Shown here in pieces: positions 8,450 to 16,824 of a stretch of 50,724 nt of DNA (within the stretch, counting starts at the first letter, position 1; every line of letters begins with the position of its first letter). The translations under genes and the position numbers were made by a program. The stretch comes from an uncultured Collinsella sp. (lineage in GTDB: Bacteria > Actinomycetota > Coriobacteriia > Coriobacteriales > Coriobacteriaceae), in NCBI GenBank assembly GCA_958403205.1, contig CATXWM010000014.1:1-50724 (forward strand), in the 5' to 3' direction. The notes beneath the pieces were generated by a model. That model was given only the letters and a program-made list of their open reading frames with translations. It had not been told where the DNA came from and searched no databases.

Positions 8450-8968
8450 TTACGCCTCGATGCGACGATACGTCACGAACTCATAATCGATGCCCTCGTC
8501 ACCCTCACCGGCGTCAATCGTCGCGACCCCGCTACGCTGCGCAATCTCCCACGCGGGATCGGCGTCCAAGTCGGGAAAGTACGTGTCCACGGCATGAGTG
8601 CAATGGTTGTGCGTGACCTCGGCCTCGGCGCAATACGGCAAAAACTGCCGATACACCTCGCCGCCACCGATCACCCAGGCAACGGGCTCATCGGCAACCG
8701 CGGCGAGCGCCTCGTCGATGCTATGCACCACGTCGACGCCCTCGACAGCAAAATCCTCGTCGCGGGTAAGCACGATATTGCGACGGTTCTTGAGTGGACG
8801 CCCACCGGGAAAACTCAGCAGCGTCTTGCGCCCCATGATGACCGGGCAGCCCTTGGTGCAGGCCACAAAATGGCGCATATCGGCGCGATTGGACACCACC
8901 ATGTCGCCCTCGCAACCAATGCCCCAATCGTCACACACGGCGACGATAGCAGATAGCTTACACGTCAT
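8450..8968 (-). CDS. folA: dihydrofolate reductase
   Basis: NADPH-dependent reduction of dihydrofolate to tetrahydrofolate, 172 aa. Visible: the N-terminal LSAIVAVCDDWGIGCEGD, the active-site acid in SNRADMRHF, the cofactor loop VIMGRKTLLSFPGGRPLKNR, and the second nucleotide loop WVIGGGEVYRQFLPY. The ATG at 8968 lies 9 nt after the thyA stop codon, with GTAGGTGG inside the thyA end serving as Shine-Dalgarno. The two genes are therefore cotranscribed and probably translationally linked. The pairing is functional: thymidylate synthase makes dihydrofolate and this enzyme recycles it. Confidence 0.96.
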   Translation of the reverse strand: MTCKLSAIVAVCDDWGIGCEGDMVVSNRADMRHFVACTKGCPVIMGRKTLLSFPGGRPLKNRRNIVLTRDEDFAVEGVDVVHSIDEALAAVADEPVAWVIGGGEVYRQFLPYCAEAEVTHNHCTHAVDTYFPDLDADPAWEIAQRSGVATIDAGEGDEGIDYEFVTYRRIEA

Positions 8969-8977
8969 GAGCACCAC

Positions 8978-9826
8978 CTACACCGCAATGGGAATGTTCT
9001 TGACCTGCGGGCCGTGCTCATAGCCCTCGACGATCAGGTCATCAGTCGTAAACGCGTAAAAATCATGCACATCGGGGTTAAGCGTTACCTTGGGCGCCGC
9101 AAACTGCGGACGCTCGATAAGCTCGCGGACGATATCGACATGACGGTCGTAAATGTGGGCATCGGCAATCACATGCAGCAGCTCACCGGGAATCATATCG
9201 ACCGACTGCGCAACCATCATGAGCAGAATGGCGTACTGGCACACGTTCCAGTTGTTCGCGGCCAAAATGTCCTGGCTGCGCTGGTTGAGAATCATGTTGA
9301 GCGTGGGCTTATCGTCCTGCGGGCGCTGCGTGACGTTATACGTCACGCTGTACGCGCACGGATACAGGTGCATCTCGGACAAGTCGCTGAACACATAGGT
9401 GTTCGTCATAATGCGACGGCTATACGGCGTATTCTTGAGGTCGTACAGCACGCGGTCCATCTGGTCAAAGTCGCCCTCGGCATAATGGCTCTTCTGACCA
9501 ATCTGGTACCCGTAGGCCTTGCCGATGGAGCCAGTCTCGTCGGCCCACTCGTCCCAGATATGACTGTTGAGAGCATGCACGTTATTGGACTTCTTTTGAT
9601 AGATCCACAGGATCTCGTCCATGGCGGACTTGAGCGCCGTACGACGCAGCGTAAGCGCAGGGAACTCCTCGCGCAGGTCGTAGCGCGCCGTGACGCCAAA
9701 GTTTTTAATGGTATAGGCAGGGGTGCCATCCTCCCACACCGGGCGGACCTTTTGTCCCTCGGTGGTGGTGCCATGGTCCAAGATATCGCGGCACATGGTT
9801 ACAAACTGTTGATCAGCCTTGCTCAT
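8978..9826 (-). CDS. thyA: thymidylate synthase
   Basis: Methylates dUMP to dTMP using 5,10-methylenetetrahydrofolate; 282 aa, near the usual ThyA length. The active-site cysteine lies in the LYPCAYSVTYNV segment, followed by LNQRSQDILAANNWNVCQYA, the phosphate/folate region, and HIYDRHVDIVREL near the C-terminus. Unlike the E. coli enzyme it reads PCAYS rather than PCH, a variant found in other Gram-positive ThyA proteins. Start ATG 9826 with AGGAGGG 4 nt upstream. First gene of thyA-folA, divergent from the DUF134-NifX gene; a TACAAT at about 9860 may be its -10. Confidence 0.96.
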   Translation of the reverse strand: MSKADQQFVTMCRDILDHGTTTEGQKVRPVWEDGTPAYTIKNFGVTARYDLREEFPALTLRRTALKSAMDEILWIYQKKSNNVHALNSHIWDEWADETGSIGKAYGYQIGQKSHYAEGDFDQMDRVLYDLKNTPYSRRIMTNTYVFSDLSEMHLYPCAYSVTYNVTQRPQDDKPTLNMILNQRSQDILAANNWNVCQYAILLMMVAQSVDMIPGELLHVIADAHIYDRHVDIVRELIERPQFAAPKVTLNPDVHDFYAFTTDDLIVEGYEHGPQVKNIPIAV

Positions 9827-9911
9827 TGACCCTCCTGTCAGTCGCCTACAAGCGAGATTCATTGTAGCCCAGGCGCACGCGGCCCCACAGCCCAAACATA
9901 AGCGCTCATTT

Positions 9912-9927
9912 TCTGACATATGACAGA
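9912..9927. promoter_or_regulatory. upstream palindromic operator candidate
   Basis: TCTGACATATGACAGA, two-fold symmetric apart from one base pair. It shares the core TGACATATG with the site at 9967-9978. The two centres are 53 bp apart, about five helical turns, so both would face the same side of the DNA and flank the promoter at 9934-9961. Confidence 0.65.
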
Positions 9928-9933
9928 AATTCC

Positions 9934-9961
9934 TTGCGCAAATCTGCACGTTCGCTATTCT
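9934..9961 (+). promoter_or_regulatory. promoter of the DUF134-NifX gene
   Basis: -35 TTGCGC (9934-9939), 16-bp spacer, -10 TATTCT (9956-9961). Transcription would begin inside the downstream palindrome at 9967-9978, which fits repression by whatever binds there. Confidence 0.6.
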
Positions 9962-9966
9962 ATTGT

Positions 9967-9978
9967 TGACATATGTCA
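9967..9978. promoter_or_regulatory. perfect palindromic operator candidate TGACATATGTCA
   Basis: A perfect 12-bp palindrome directly over the predicted transcription start, with the Shine-Dalgarno AAGGAG only a few bases beyond. The gene it precedes encodes an HTH protein, so autoregulation is the simplest reading, but this is inference. Confidence 0.65.
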
Positions 9979-9992
9979 GATAAGGAGTGCGC

Positions 9993-10757
9993 ATGGCAGG
10001 AAGACGCGAAAAATTACGCCGTGTTGGGATCATCCCCGAATATCGCGGCTTTACCCCAGACGGCCTTGCCAGCGGAGACGCCATCGATATGACAGTCGAC
10101 GAGCTCGAAGTCCTGCGCCTATGCGACCTGGAAGGCCTCAATCAGGAGGAAGTCGCCCAGAGCATGGGCATAGCCCGCGCCACGGTGGCGGCAATCTGCA
10201 GCCGCGCGCATCGCAAGGTGGCAAACGCGTTGGTCAATGGACGGGCGGTTGTCATCGAGGGCGGCAATATCGCATACTCCCCCATCACCACGACAACGGC
10301 CGCATGGCCAGCAAAGGAGGTCGACACCATGAGGGTGGCAACGACGTACGACAGCGGCAACATCTTTATGCACTTTGGCCGCAGCGAGCAGTTCAAGATC
10401 TATGACATCCAGGATGGCAAGGTGCTCAACGAGCAGGTCGTAGGCACCGGCGGCACCGGTCACGGCGCCCTGGCGGGCCTGCTCGCCAACGGCGGCGTGG
10501 ACACGCTCATCTGCGGCGGCATCGGCGGCGGCGCCATCAATGCACTCGCCCAGGCCGGCATCACGGTCTATGCGGGCGCCCAGGGCAGCTGCGATGCCTG
10601 CGTCGAGGCCCTCATTGCCGGCACGCTCGCGCAGACCGGCGAAGCCACCTGCGACTGCCACGGACACAACCACGAGCACGCCCATGAGCACGGCGAATCC
10701 TGCGGTTGCCACAGCCACCACGACCATGATGGACACGAGGGCTGCGGCTGCCACTAA
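9993..10757 (+). CDS. DUF134 HTH domain fused to a NifX/NifB-type FeMo-co-binding domain with His/Cys-rich tail
   Basis: 254-residue, probably cytoplasmic protein in three parts. Residues 1-110: DUF134 with a sigma-like HTH (LNQEEVAQSMGIARATVAAI), a presumed DNA-binding regulator. Residues 113-215: dinitrogenase iron-molybdenum cofactor domain, starting MRVATTYDSGNIFMHFGRSE and containing VDTLICGGIGGGAINAL and a cysteine pair (SCDACVEAL). Residues 220-254: a tail with 12 His and 6 Cys (CDCHGHNHEH, CGCHSHHDHD, CGCH), a likely metal sink. Start ATG 9993 with AAGGAG 5 nt upstream. No nif genes occur here, so a metal-cluster or redox sensing role is more likely than nitrogen fixation, but unproven. 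A strong internal ribosome-binding site precedes Met113. The promoter carries two palindromes. Confidence 0.9.
   Translation: MAGRREKLRRVGIIPEYRGFTPDGLASGDAIDMTVDELEVLRLCDLEGLNQEEVAQSMGIARATVAAICSRAHRKVANALVNGRAVVIEGGNIAYSPITTTTAAWPAKEVDTMRVATTYDSGNIFMHFGRSEQFKIYDIQDGKVLNEQVVGTGGTGHGALAGLLANGGVDTLICGGIGGGAINALAQAGITVYAGAQGSCDACVEALIAGTLAQTGEATCDCHGHNHEHAHEHGESCGCHSHHDHDGHEGCGCH
10314..10331 (+). promoter_or_regulatory. strong internal ribosome-binding site and ATG for the NifX domain
   Basis: AAAGGAGG (10313-10320), 8 nt, then ATG at 10329, in frame with the long gene. The following codons begin exactly at the NifX domain (MRVATTYDSG). A consensus Shine-Dalgarno at a domain border suggests a second, shorter product or the scar of two fused genes. 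Confidence 0.6.
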
Positions 10758-10812
10758 CGCCAAATGCCCTGGCGCCAGCAAACTTCCACACGTGCAACAA
10801 CTCATGAACGAA

Positions 10813-10852
10813 CGGCGAAGGCCGCCTGGAATACCATCCGGGCGGCCTTCGC
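10813..10852. terminator. hairpin between convergent DUF134-NifX and ffh
   Basis: GGCGAAGGCCGCC and GGCGGCCTTCGCC form a 13-bp stem with a loop of about 14 nt. It sits between two convergent stop codons. There is no good T-tract on either side, so it may be a factor-assisted or weak terminator. Confidence 0.5.
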
Positions 10853-10874
10853 CATAGTCGACTTAATCAAGCCG

Positions 10875-12350
10875 TTACTTCTTATTACGCATCTGCGCTT
10901 CCATCTGGCGCAGCAGGTCCATATCGGACTTGGGGCCGCCCGTACCCAGGCCGCCCATGCCGCCCAGACCCATAGCGTCCAGGCCGGGGATATTGGGCAT
11001 GCGCATCTTCTTGCCCTTCTTACCCTTCTTGCCCTTCTTGCCGCCGGCCTGTGCCTGATTGGCCATCGTGCGCATGCGGCCCATCATCTTGTTCATCTCG
11101 CCCCACTGCTTCATAAGGCTATTGACCTCGGTGGGGGTCACGCCGGCGCCCTTGGCAATGCGGGCACGGCGCTGGCCGTTGATGATGGAGGGACGCAGAC
11201 GCTCCTCCTTGGTCATCGACATGATAATGGCCTCGTTCTTATCGAAGATGCCCTCGTCCAGGTTGCCACCCATCTGGTTGAGCGCACGCTGGCCGCCGGG
11301 GAGCATGCCCAGGATGCCCTTCATGCCGCCCATCTTCTTGACGGCCTTCATCTGGTCGAGCATGTCGTTCATGGTAAAGCCCTCGCGCAGCATTCGCTCG
11401 GCAGCCTCGAGCTGCTCGGCGTCGGCCGCCTCCTGGGCCTTCTCGATAATGCCGACAACGTCGCCCATGCCAAGAATGCGCTTGGCCATACGATCGGGAT
11501 AGAACGGCTCCAGCGAATCGGGCTTCTCGCCCATGCTCACGAACTTGATGGGCTTGCCGGTCACCTGGCGCACGGAAAGCGCGCCGCCGCCACGGGCATC
11601 GCCGTCGAGCTTGGAGATGATCACTCCGTCAAAGTCGGTGCGCTCGGCAAAGGTCGAGACGACGTTGACGATATCCTGGCCGGTCATGGCATCGACGACC
11701 ATCAGCACCTGATCGGGCTTGACGGCCTTCTTGATGTCCACGGCCTCCTGCATCATCTGCTCGTCGATCTGAAGGCGACCGGCGGTATCGACGATGACCA
11801 CGTCACGCAGGTGGTCGACGGCCTCCTGGATGGCGCCCTTGGCGATGTCGACCGGATGCTCGCCGTCACCGCGGAAGACCGGCACGCCGATCTCTCCACC
11901 GAGCGTGGCCAGCTGGTCGGCAGCGGCGGGACGGTAGACGTCGCACGCGGCGAGCAGCGGCGAGCGGCCCTGCTTCTTGAGGAGGTAGGCCAGCTTTACG
12001 GCCGCCGTGGTCTTACCGGAGCCCTGCAGGCCCACGAGCATGATGACATTGGGAATGCGGTTGCTAAAGACGAGCTTGCTCTCGGTGGAACCGAGCATCT
12101 CGGTGAGCTCGTCGAGCACGATCTTGACGACGTTTTGCGCCGGCGACAACGACTCAATGACCTCTGCGGTCATGCAGCGTTCCTTGGTCTTGGCGACGAA
12201 CTCCTTAACGACCTTAAAGTTGACGTCGGCCTCGAGCAACGCCATGCGAATGTCGCGCATGGCAGAGGTAATATCGGCCTCGGTCAGCTTACCCTTGCCG
12301 CGCAGGCGGTCAAATGTGTCGTTGAGGCGATCGCTCAGAGAATCAAACAC
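10875..12350 (-). CDS. ffh: signal recognition particle protein Ffh
   Basis: GTPase subunit of SRP, 491 aa, which binds signal sequences and 4.5S-type RNA and delivers ribosomes to FtsY. N domain to about 95; G domain with GLQGSGKTT (107-115), CDVYRPAAADQL, VDTAGRL (187-193) and SKLDGDARGGGALS. The Met-rich M domain (about 300-440) has the RNA-binding block with MLPGGQRALNQMGG nearby. It ends with a Lys/Gly repeat tail (GGKKGKKGKKGKK) then a Gly/Met-rich end, longer than in E. coli and seen in some Gram-positives. GTG start at 12350 with AAGGAG upstream, 10 nt after ftsY. Last gene of the rnc-smc-ftsY-ffh chain; the partner FtsY is adjacent. Confidence 0.97.
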   Translation of the reverse strand: MFDSLSDRLNDTFDRLRGKGKLTEADITSAMRDIRMALLEADVNFKVVKEFVAKTKERCMTAEVIESLSPAQNVVKIVLDELTEMLGSTESKLVFSNRIPNVIMLVGLQGSGKTTAAVKLAYLLKKQGRSPLLAACDVYRPAAADQLATLGGEIGVPVFRGDGEHPVDIAKGAIQEAVDHLRDVVIVDTAGRLQIDEQMMQEAVDIKKAVKPDQVLMVVDAMTGQDIVNVVSTFAERTDFDGVIISKLDGDARGGGALSVRQVTGKPIKFVSMGEKPDSLEPFYPDRMAKRILGMGDVVGIIEKAQEAADAEQLEAAERMLREGFTMNDMLDQMKAVKKMGGMKGILGMLPGGQRALNQMGGNLDEGIFDKNEAIIMSMTKEERLRPSIINGQRRARIAKGAGVTPTEVNSLMKQWGEMNKMMGRMRTMANQAQAGGKKGKKGKKGKKMRMPNIPGLDAMGLGGMGGLGTGGPKSDMDLLRQMEAQMRNKK

Positions 12351-12360
12351 TAGTCACTCC

Positions 12361-13278
12361 TTAATTGGACTCGCCCACCAGGGCGCGGCAGAAATCTTTG
12401 GCATTGAACTCCTGCAGGTCATCGACCTGCTCGCCCACGCCGATGCGCAGGATCGGGAGCTTGAGCTTCTCGGCCACGGCCATGGCGATACCGCCCTTAG
12501 CCGTGCCGTCGAGCTTTGTCATGATAATACCGTCCAGGCCAAGCGCCTCGTTAAACTCGAGCGCCTGGTTGAGGCCGTTTTGGCCCGTTGCGGCATCGAT
12601 CACGAGCACGACATAGACGGGCATGGGGCCGGCGGCCATATTGGCGGCGCGCTTACGGGTCACATTGACCACCTTGGCAAGCTCGCGCATGAGCTCGGGG
12701 CTCGTGTGCAGACGACCGGCGGTATCGATGAGCACCAGGTCGCTGCCGCGCTTGTCGGCCTCGTCGAGCACGTCGTAGCAAACACTTGCCGGGTCGGAGC
12801 CGCGGTCGCGCTTGATGACGGGGACGCCAGCTCGCTGGCCCCACACATCGAGCTGCTCGATAGCGGCAGCGCGGAAGGTATCGGCCGAACCGATCACGAC
12901 GTTCTTGCCGCGGGCGGCCATGGCGCTCGCGATCTTACCGACCGTCGTGGTCTTGCCGGCACCGTTAATGCCCACAAACAGCACGCAGCTCGGCGTATCG
13001 GAGAACGGATCGCGCTCGATGGGCACAAAGTGCTGCTCAAGCTGCTCGGCCAGGGCGCGACGGAGTTGCGGGGCGGTCTTGAGGTTCTTCTTAGCCGCGG
13101 CATCACGCAGGTCATCGGAGACCTTTATGGCGACCTCGGCGCCCATGTCACCCATGACGAGGGTGTCCTCCAGGTCCTCCCAAAAATCCTCGTCGACCTC
13201 GCCGCCAAAGTAAAAGACCTCGTTGAGGGCCTCGCGGCTGCGCTCAAGTCCGCGCGAGAGAGCATCGAAGAATCCCAT
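12361..13278 (-). CDS. ftsY: signal recognition particle receptor FtsY
   Basis: SRP receptor GTPase, 305 aa, NG domain only: the acidic N-terminal A domain of E. coli FtsY is missing, as in many Gram-positives. The short N-terminus, MGFFDALSRGLERSREALNE, can serve as the membrane-targeting helix. G motifs: GINGAGKTT (103-111), SADTFRAAAIEQL, IDTAGRL (184-190), TKLDGTAKGG. Its ATG overlaps the smc stop codon by one base (TAATG), implying translational coupling, and ffh follows after 10 nt, so the SRP GTPase pair is made together. Confidence 0.97.
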   Translation of the reverse strand: MGFFDALSRGLERSREALNEVFYFGGEVDEDFWEDLEDTLVMGDMGAEVAIKVSDDLRDAAAKKNLKTAPQLRRALAEQLEQHFVPIERDPFSDTPSCVLFVGINGAGKTTTVGKIASAMAARGKNVVIGSADTFRAAAIEQLDVWGQRAGVPVIKRDRGSDPASVCYDVLDEADKRGSDLVLIDTAGRLHTSPELMRELAKVVNVTRKRAANMAAGPMPVYVVLVIDAATGQNGLNQALEFNEALGLDGIIMTKLDGTAKGGIAMAVAEKLKLPILRIGVGEQVDDLQEFNAKDFCRALVGESN

Positions 13279-16200
13279 TATGCATTCACGACCTTTCCGG
13301 TTTCGCGATCGAGTTTTTGCGAGACGACGCGACTGACGCCGTCGGCTTGCATCGAGACGCCATAGAGGACGTCAGCGTCCTCCATAGTACGGCGCTGATG
13401 CGAAATGACCAAGAGCTGCGTATCGGAACGCAACACATCGAGCGCGCCGATGAGCTTGGACAGGTTGGCGTCATCGAGTGCCGCCTCGACCTCGTCCAGC
13501 ACATAGAACGGCACCGTGCGCGTGCGGTACACGGCAAAGAGCAGGGCGAGCGCCGTCAGGCTCTTCTCGCCGCCCGACATGAGCATCATCTTGGTAATGC
13601 GTTTGCCGCGCGGCTGCGCCACGACCTCGATGCCTGTCTCGGCCGGATGCTCGGGGTCGGTCATCTCCAGATGCGCCTGGCCGCCCGGGAACAGCATGGC
13701 GAAGATCTCGCGGAAGTTCGCATCGACCTTCTCAAAGGTCACCAGGAAGGCTTTACGCATCTTACGGTCGATGGCCACGGTAATCTTGGTGAGCGCCTTG
13801 CGCGCGCTCTCCAGATCGGCCAGCTGCTCCTCGATATAATCGGCACGGCGCTTGAGCTGCTCGTACTCCTCCATGGCAACTTGGTTAACGGGACCAAGGT
13901 TGTTGATCTGGCGCACGAGCTGGTTGAGCTCGCGCTCAGCAGCGTCACGGTCGGTGGGCGCAGGAAGCATGAGCGCTTCCTCCAGCACCGTGGTGCCATC
14001 GGCGGTAATGGCCTTGATGGCCGCCTCCACCTGCACCTCGAGCTTGCCACGCGCGACCTTGAACTCGTTTTGCGTGGCAGAGGCGGTATCGACTCGCTCC
14101 TTAGCGCGGGCAACCTCTGCCTTGGCATCCTCGATGGTCTTCTTGAGCGAAGCGGAGTCCGCCTCCTCCAGAGAGGCCTGGTCACGCAGGCGCGCTGCCC
14201 AATCCGACGCGCGCTCCAGCAGGGCCGAATAGCGCTCGTGCATGGGGTCGACGCGAAGGCGCAGCAACTCGAGCGAGCGCGAGGCCTGGCGTGTTCCGCG
14301 GATACGGCGGTCGATGCCCTCCAGGCGATGCTCCAGGTCGGGCACACGGCCCTTCAGCGAACGCAGGCGCTCGCTCGTCTGAGCCAGGCGGACCTTGGCA
14401 TTGGCGAGCTTGCCGGCTGCCTCGGAATCGTCACGGCGCACGCGATCGAGCTCGTCGTTGGCTTCGGCAATCTGGAGACCCAGGTCGCTTGCCTGCGCAC
14501 GGGCCTCGTCGCGCGAACGGGTGAGCTCGTCAACGCGTGGACGCGCAGCGCGAACGGCCTCGGCGGCCTGCTCGCGGCGCTTGGAGATGCGCACGCGCTC
14601 GACCTCGGCATTGTTGGCACTCTGCTCCAAGCGGCCGATCTCGGAAAGCAGCGAGCGGCGCTCGCCCTCAAGACGGGCGATCTCGCCGGCGGCATCGCCC
14701 TCGGCGGCACGCGCCTCCTCGACGGCCGCATTGGCCTCGACGACCTGATCCGACACATGTTCAAACACGGCAGCCAGATCGGGCTCCATGCCCTCTAACT
14801 CGCGAATGCGACGCTTGCGCTCCAGAGCACCCGAAGCCTCGCCGGCATCGAGCCCCACGCGCACCAGGCCGCCACAGCTCACGCGGGCGCCATCGGGAGT
14901 CACATAGGTCACGCCGTCAACGACTGGTGCCGCCAGCGCGGCAGCCAAGTCATCGACCACGTAATAGCCGCCGAGCAGGGCCTCGACAACCGGGCCATAA
15001 CCGGAGCGCACGGACAGACGATCGACCAGACGCGAACCGGCAGCGCCCTCAGCGGCGGTAGAGCCGCTCACGCCACGCGCCACCAACAGCGCCTCGCCCG
15101 AAGCCTTCTTTTGGTCCAAAGCCGCACGACCGGCACACTCAAGCGTGGCGGCGTCATCAAACAGCAGCGCATCGATATCGCCGGCGAGCAATTGCTCAAC
15201 CAGGCCCTCAAGCTCGCGTGGGGCCTCGAGCACGTCGCCCAGACGACCCGAGACATCGTCGCCCAGCGCACCCACCAGACGGCTCACGAGCGGCGAGCTG
15301 TCGGCCATGCGGGCATCAAGCTTCTTTTGGCTGGCAAGCTCCGAGCGCACCTCGGACAGCTTGTTGCGCGCCTCGCTCTCGCGGGCACGCAAGTCCTTCA
15401 GGGCCGCACGGGCGACCTCGGCGGCCTCACGCGCATCGACCTGGGCCTGGTGCGCCTCCTCAAGAGCGCCCTCAAGCTCCTCGGCGCGGTCGCGACGGCT
15501 CTCGAGCGAGGCCGTGACCTCCTCGAGCTGTTCATCGATCTGCTCCAGGCGCGAGGCATACATGTTGTCCTCGACCTCGGCGTTGCTCAGTGAGTCCTTC
15601 ACCTTGGCGAGCTCGAGCGCGGCGTTATCGGCCACGCGCTGCACATCGCGCTGCTCGCGCGTAAGCTGCGAAATTTGATTGTCGAGCGCCACGCGCCGCT
15701 CGTGGAGCTCAGCGGCGGCAGGACCAGCGGCGTCAACGTCCTCCTGGGCCTGCATGTGCGCACCGGTCACTTCCTCAAGCTGCGCACGCGCGTCCTCGAG
15801 CTCCTCGACCACGCGACGACGCTGATGCTCGGAGCTCGAAATCTGGCCGCGCATGTCAGACAGGCGCGACACCATGTTGTGGCCCTTTTCCTCAAGCAGA
15901 CGCATGTCGGAGTTAATGCGGCCGACCACATCTTGCATATGACGGCGCTGCTCGCCCAGATCGCCCACAAACAGGCCCTTTTCCTCGAGCATAACCTGAA
16001 GCTTCTCGAGCTCGCGTTCTTTTTCGCCCAAGCGGTACTGCGCAAGCTCCAGCTCGGCAGCGCCCTCTTTGGAGCGGCTCTCCAGGTCGTTCCACTGCGA
16101 CTGCAGCGAACGCAGCTCGTCGACGGCCAGCATCTGCGTAAGCTCGTTCGCGCGCGAGGACAGCTCTTTGTACTTGCACGCACGATCGACCTGACGCTCC

Positions 16201-16814
16201 AGCGGTCGCAGCTGACGGGCGATTTCCTTATTGATGTCGCGGGCACGCATCAAGTGCTCGTCCATCGACTTAATCTTTTTGAGCGCACGCTCCTTGCGGC
16301 GCTTGTGCTTGGATATGCCGGCGGCCTCCTCGATGAGGGCGCGGCGCTCCTCGGGGCGGCTCTGCAAAATGGCGTCGAGCTTGCCCTGGCTGATGATGGA
16401 ATGCGTATCCTTGCCCAGGCCCGAATCGTGCAGGATATCCTGAATGTCCATCAGGCGGCACGGACTCGAGTTGATGAGGTACTCGCTTTCGCCCGAGCGA
16501 TACATGCGACGAGTGATAGCGACCTCGTCAAAGTCCACGGGCAACATATGGTCCGAGTTATCGAGCACCAGTGTGACCTCGGCGACACCCACCGGCTTGC
16601 GCGCTGACGAGCCCGAGAAGATGACATCCTCCATGGCCTGGCCGCGCAACTGCTTGGCGCTCTGCTCGCCCAGGACCCACAGAATCGAGTCAGAGATGTT
16701 CGATTTTCCCGAGCCGTTTGGACCGACGATGACGGTCAGGCCCGGCTCAAACGTCATATGGGCGCGGTCGGCAAACGACTTGAACCCTTTGAGCGTGAGG
16801 GACTTGAGATACAC
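13278..16814 (-). CDS. smc: chromosome segregation protein SMC
   Basis: 1178-residue condensin ATPase that compacts and helps segregate the nucleoid. N-terminal head: Walker A GPNGSGKSNI (31-40). Long coiled coils, rich in Glu/Arg/Ala, flank a hinge at about 500-680 (SPLVSRLVGALGDDVSGRLG onward). C-terminal head: the ABC signature LMSGGEKSLTALALLFAVYR and Walker B FYVLDEVEAALDDAN. Length is standard. GTG start at 16814 with GCGAGGAA upstream; 10 nt after rnc. The rnc-smc-ftsY order is conserved in actinobacteria and clostridia. The partner genes scpA/scpB are not in the window. Confidence 0.98.
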   Translation of the reverse strand: MYLKSLTLKGFKSFADRAHMTFEPGLTVIVGPNGSGKSNISDSILWVLGEQSAKQLRGQAMEDVIFSGSSARKPVGVAEVTLVLDNSDHMLPVDFDEVAITRRMYRSGESEYLINSSPCRLMDIQDILHDSGLGKDTHSIISQGKLDAILQSRPEERRALIEEAAGISKHKRRKERALKKIKSMDEHLMRARDINKEIARQLRPLERQVDRACKYKELSSRANELTQMLAVDELRSLQSQWNDLESRSKEGAAELELAQYRLGEKERELEKLQVMLEEKGLFVGDLGEQRRHMQDVVGRINSDMRLLEEKGHNMVSRLSDMRGQISSSEHQRRRVVEELEDARAQLEEVTGAHMQAQEDVDAAGPAAAELHERRVALDNQISQLTREQRDVQRVADNAALELAKVKDSLSNAEVEDNMYASRLEQIDEQLEEVTASLESRRDRAEELEGALEEAHQAQVDAREAAEVARAALKDLRARESEARNKLSEVRSELASQKKLDARMADSSPLVSRLVGALGDDVSGRLGDVLEAPRELEGLVEQLLAGDIDALLFDDAATLECAGRAALDQKKASGEALLVARGVSGSTAAEGAAGSRLVDRLSVRSGYGPVVEALLGGYYVVDDLAAALAAPVVDGVTYVTPDGARVSCGGLVRVGLDAGEASGALERKRRIRELEGMEPDLAAVFEHVSDQVVEANAAVEEARAAEGDAAGEIARLEGERRSLLSEIGRLEQSANNAEVERVRISKRREQAAEAVRAARPRVDELTRSRDEARAQASDLGLQIAEANDELDRVRRDDSEAAGKLANAKVRLAQTSERLRSLKGRVPDLEHRLEGIDRRIRGTRQASRSLELLRLRVDPMHERYSALLERASDWAARLRDQASLEEADSASLKKTIEDAKAEVARAKERVDTASATQNEFKVARGKLEVQVEAAIKAITADGTTVLEEALMLPAPTDRDAAERELNQLVRQINNLGPVNQVAMEEYEQLKRRADYIEEQLADLESARKALTKITVAIDRKMRKAFLVTFEKVDANFREIFAMLFPGGQAHLEMTDPEHPAETGIEVVAQPRGKRITKMMLMSGGEKSLTALALLFAVYRTRTVPFYVLDEVEAALDDANLSKLIGALDVLRSDTQLLVISHQRRTMEDADVLYGVSMQADGVSRVVSQKLDRETGKVVNA

Positions 16815-16824
16815 GGTTCCTCGC

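Noticed and set aside
9993..10757. Nitrogen-fixation function suggested by the NifX-type domain.
   Set aside because: No nif genes nearby; such domains are common in non-diazotrophic anaerobes.
10764..12353. A 529-codon plus-strand frame opposite ffh, and similar long frames opposite smc (13317-14798), infB (33445-36069), nusA (36161-37396) and leuS (38100-40541).
   Set aside because: Composition (Leu/Val/Gly/His-rich) is that of reversed GC-rich genes, without starts or known domains.
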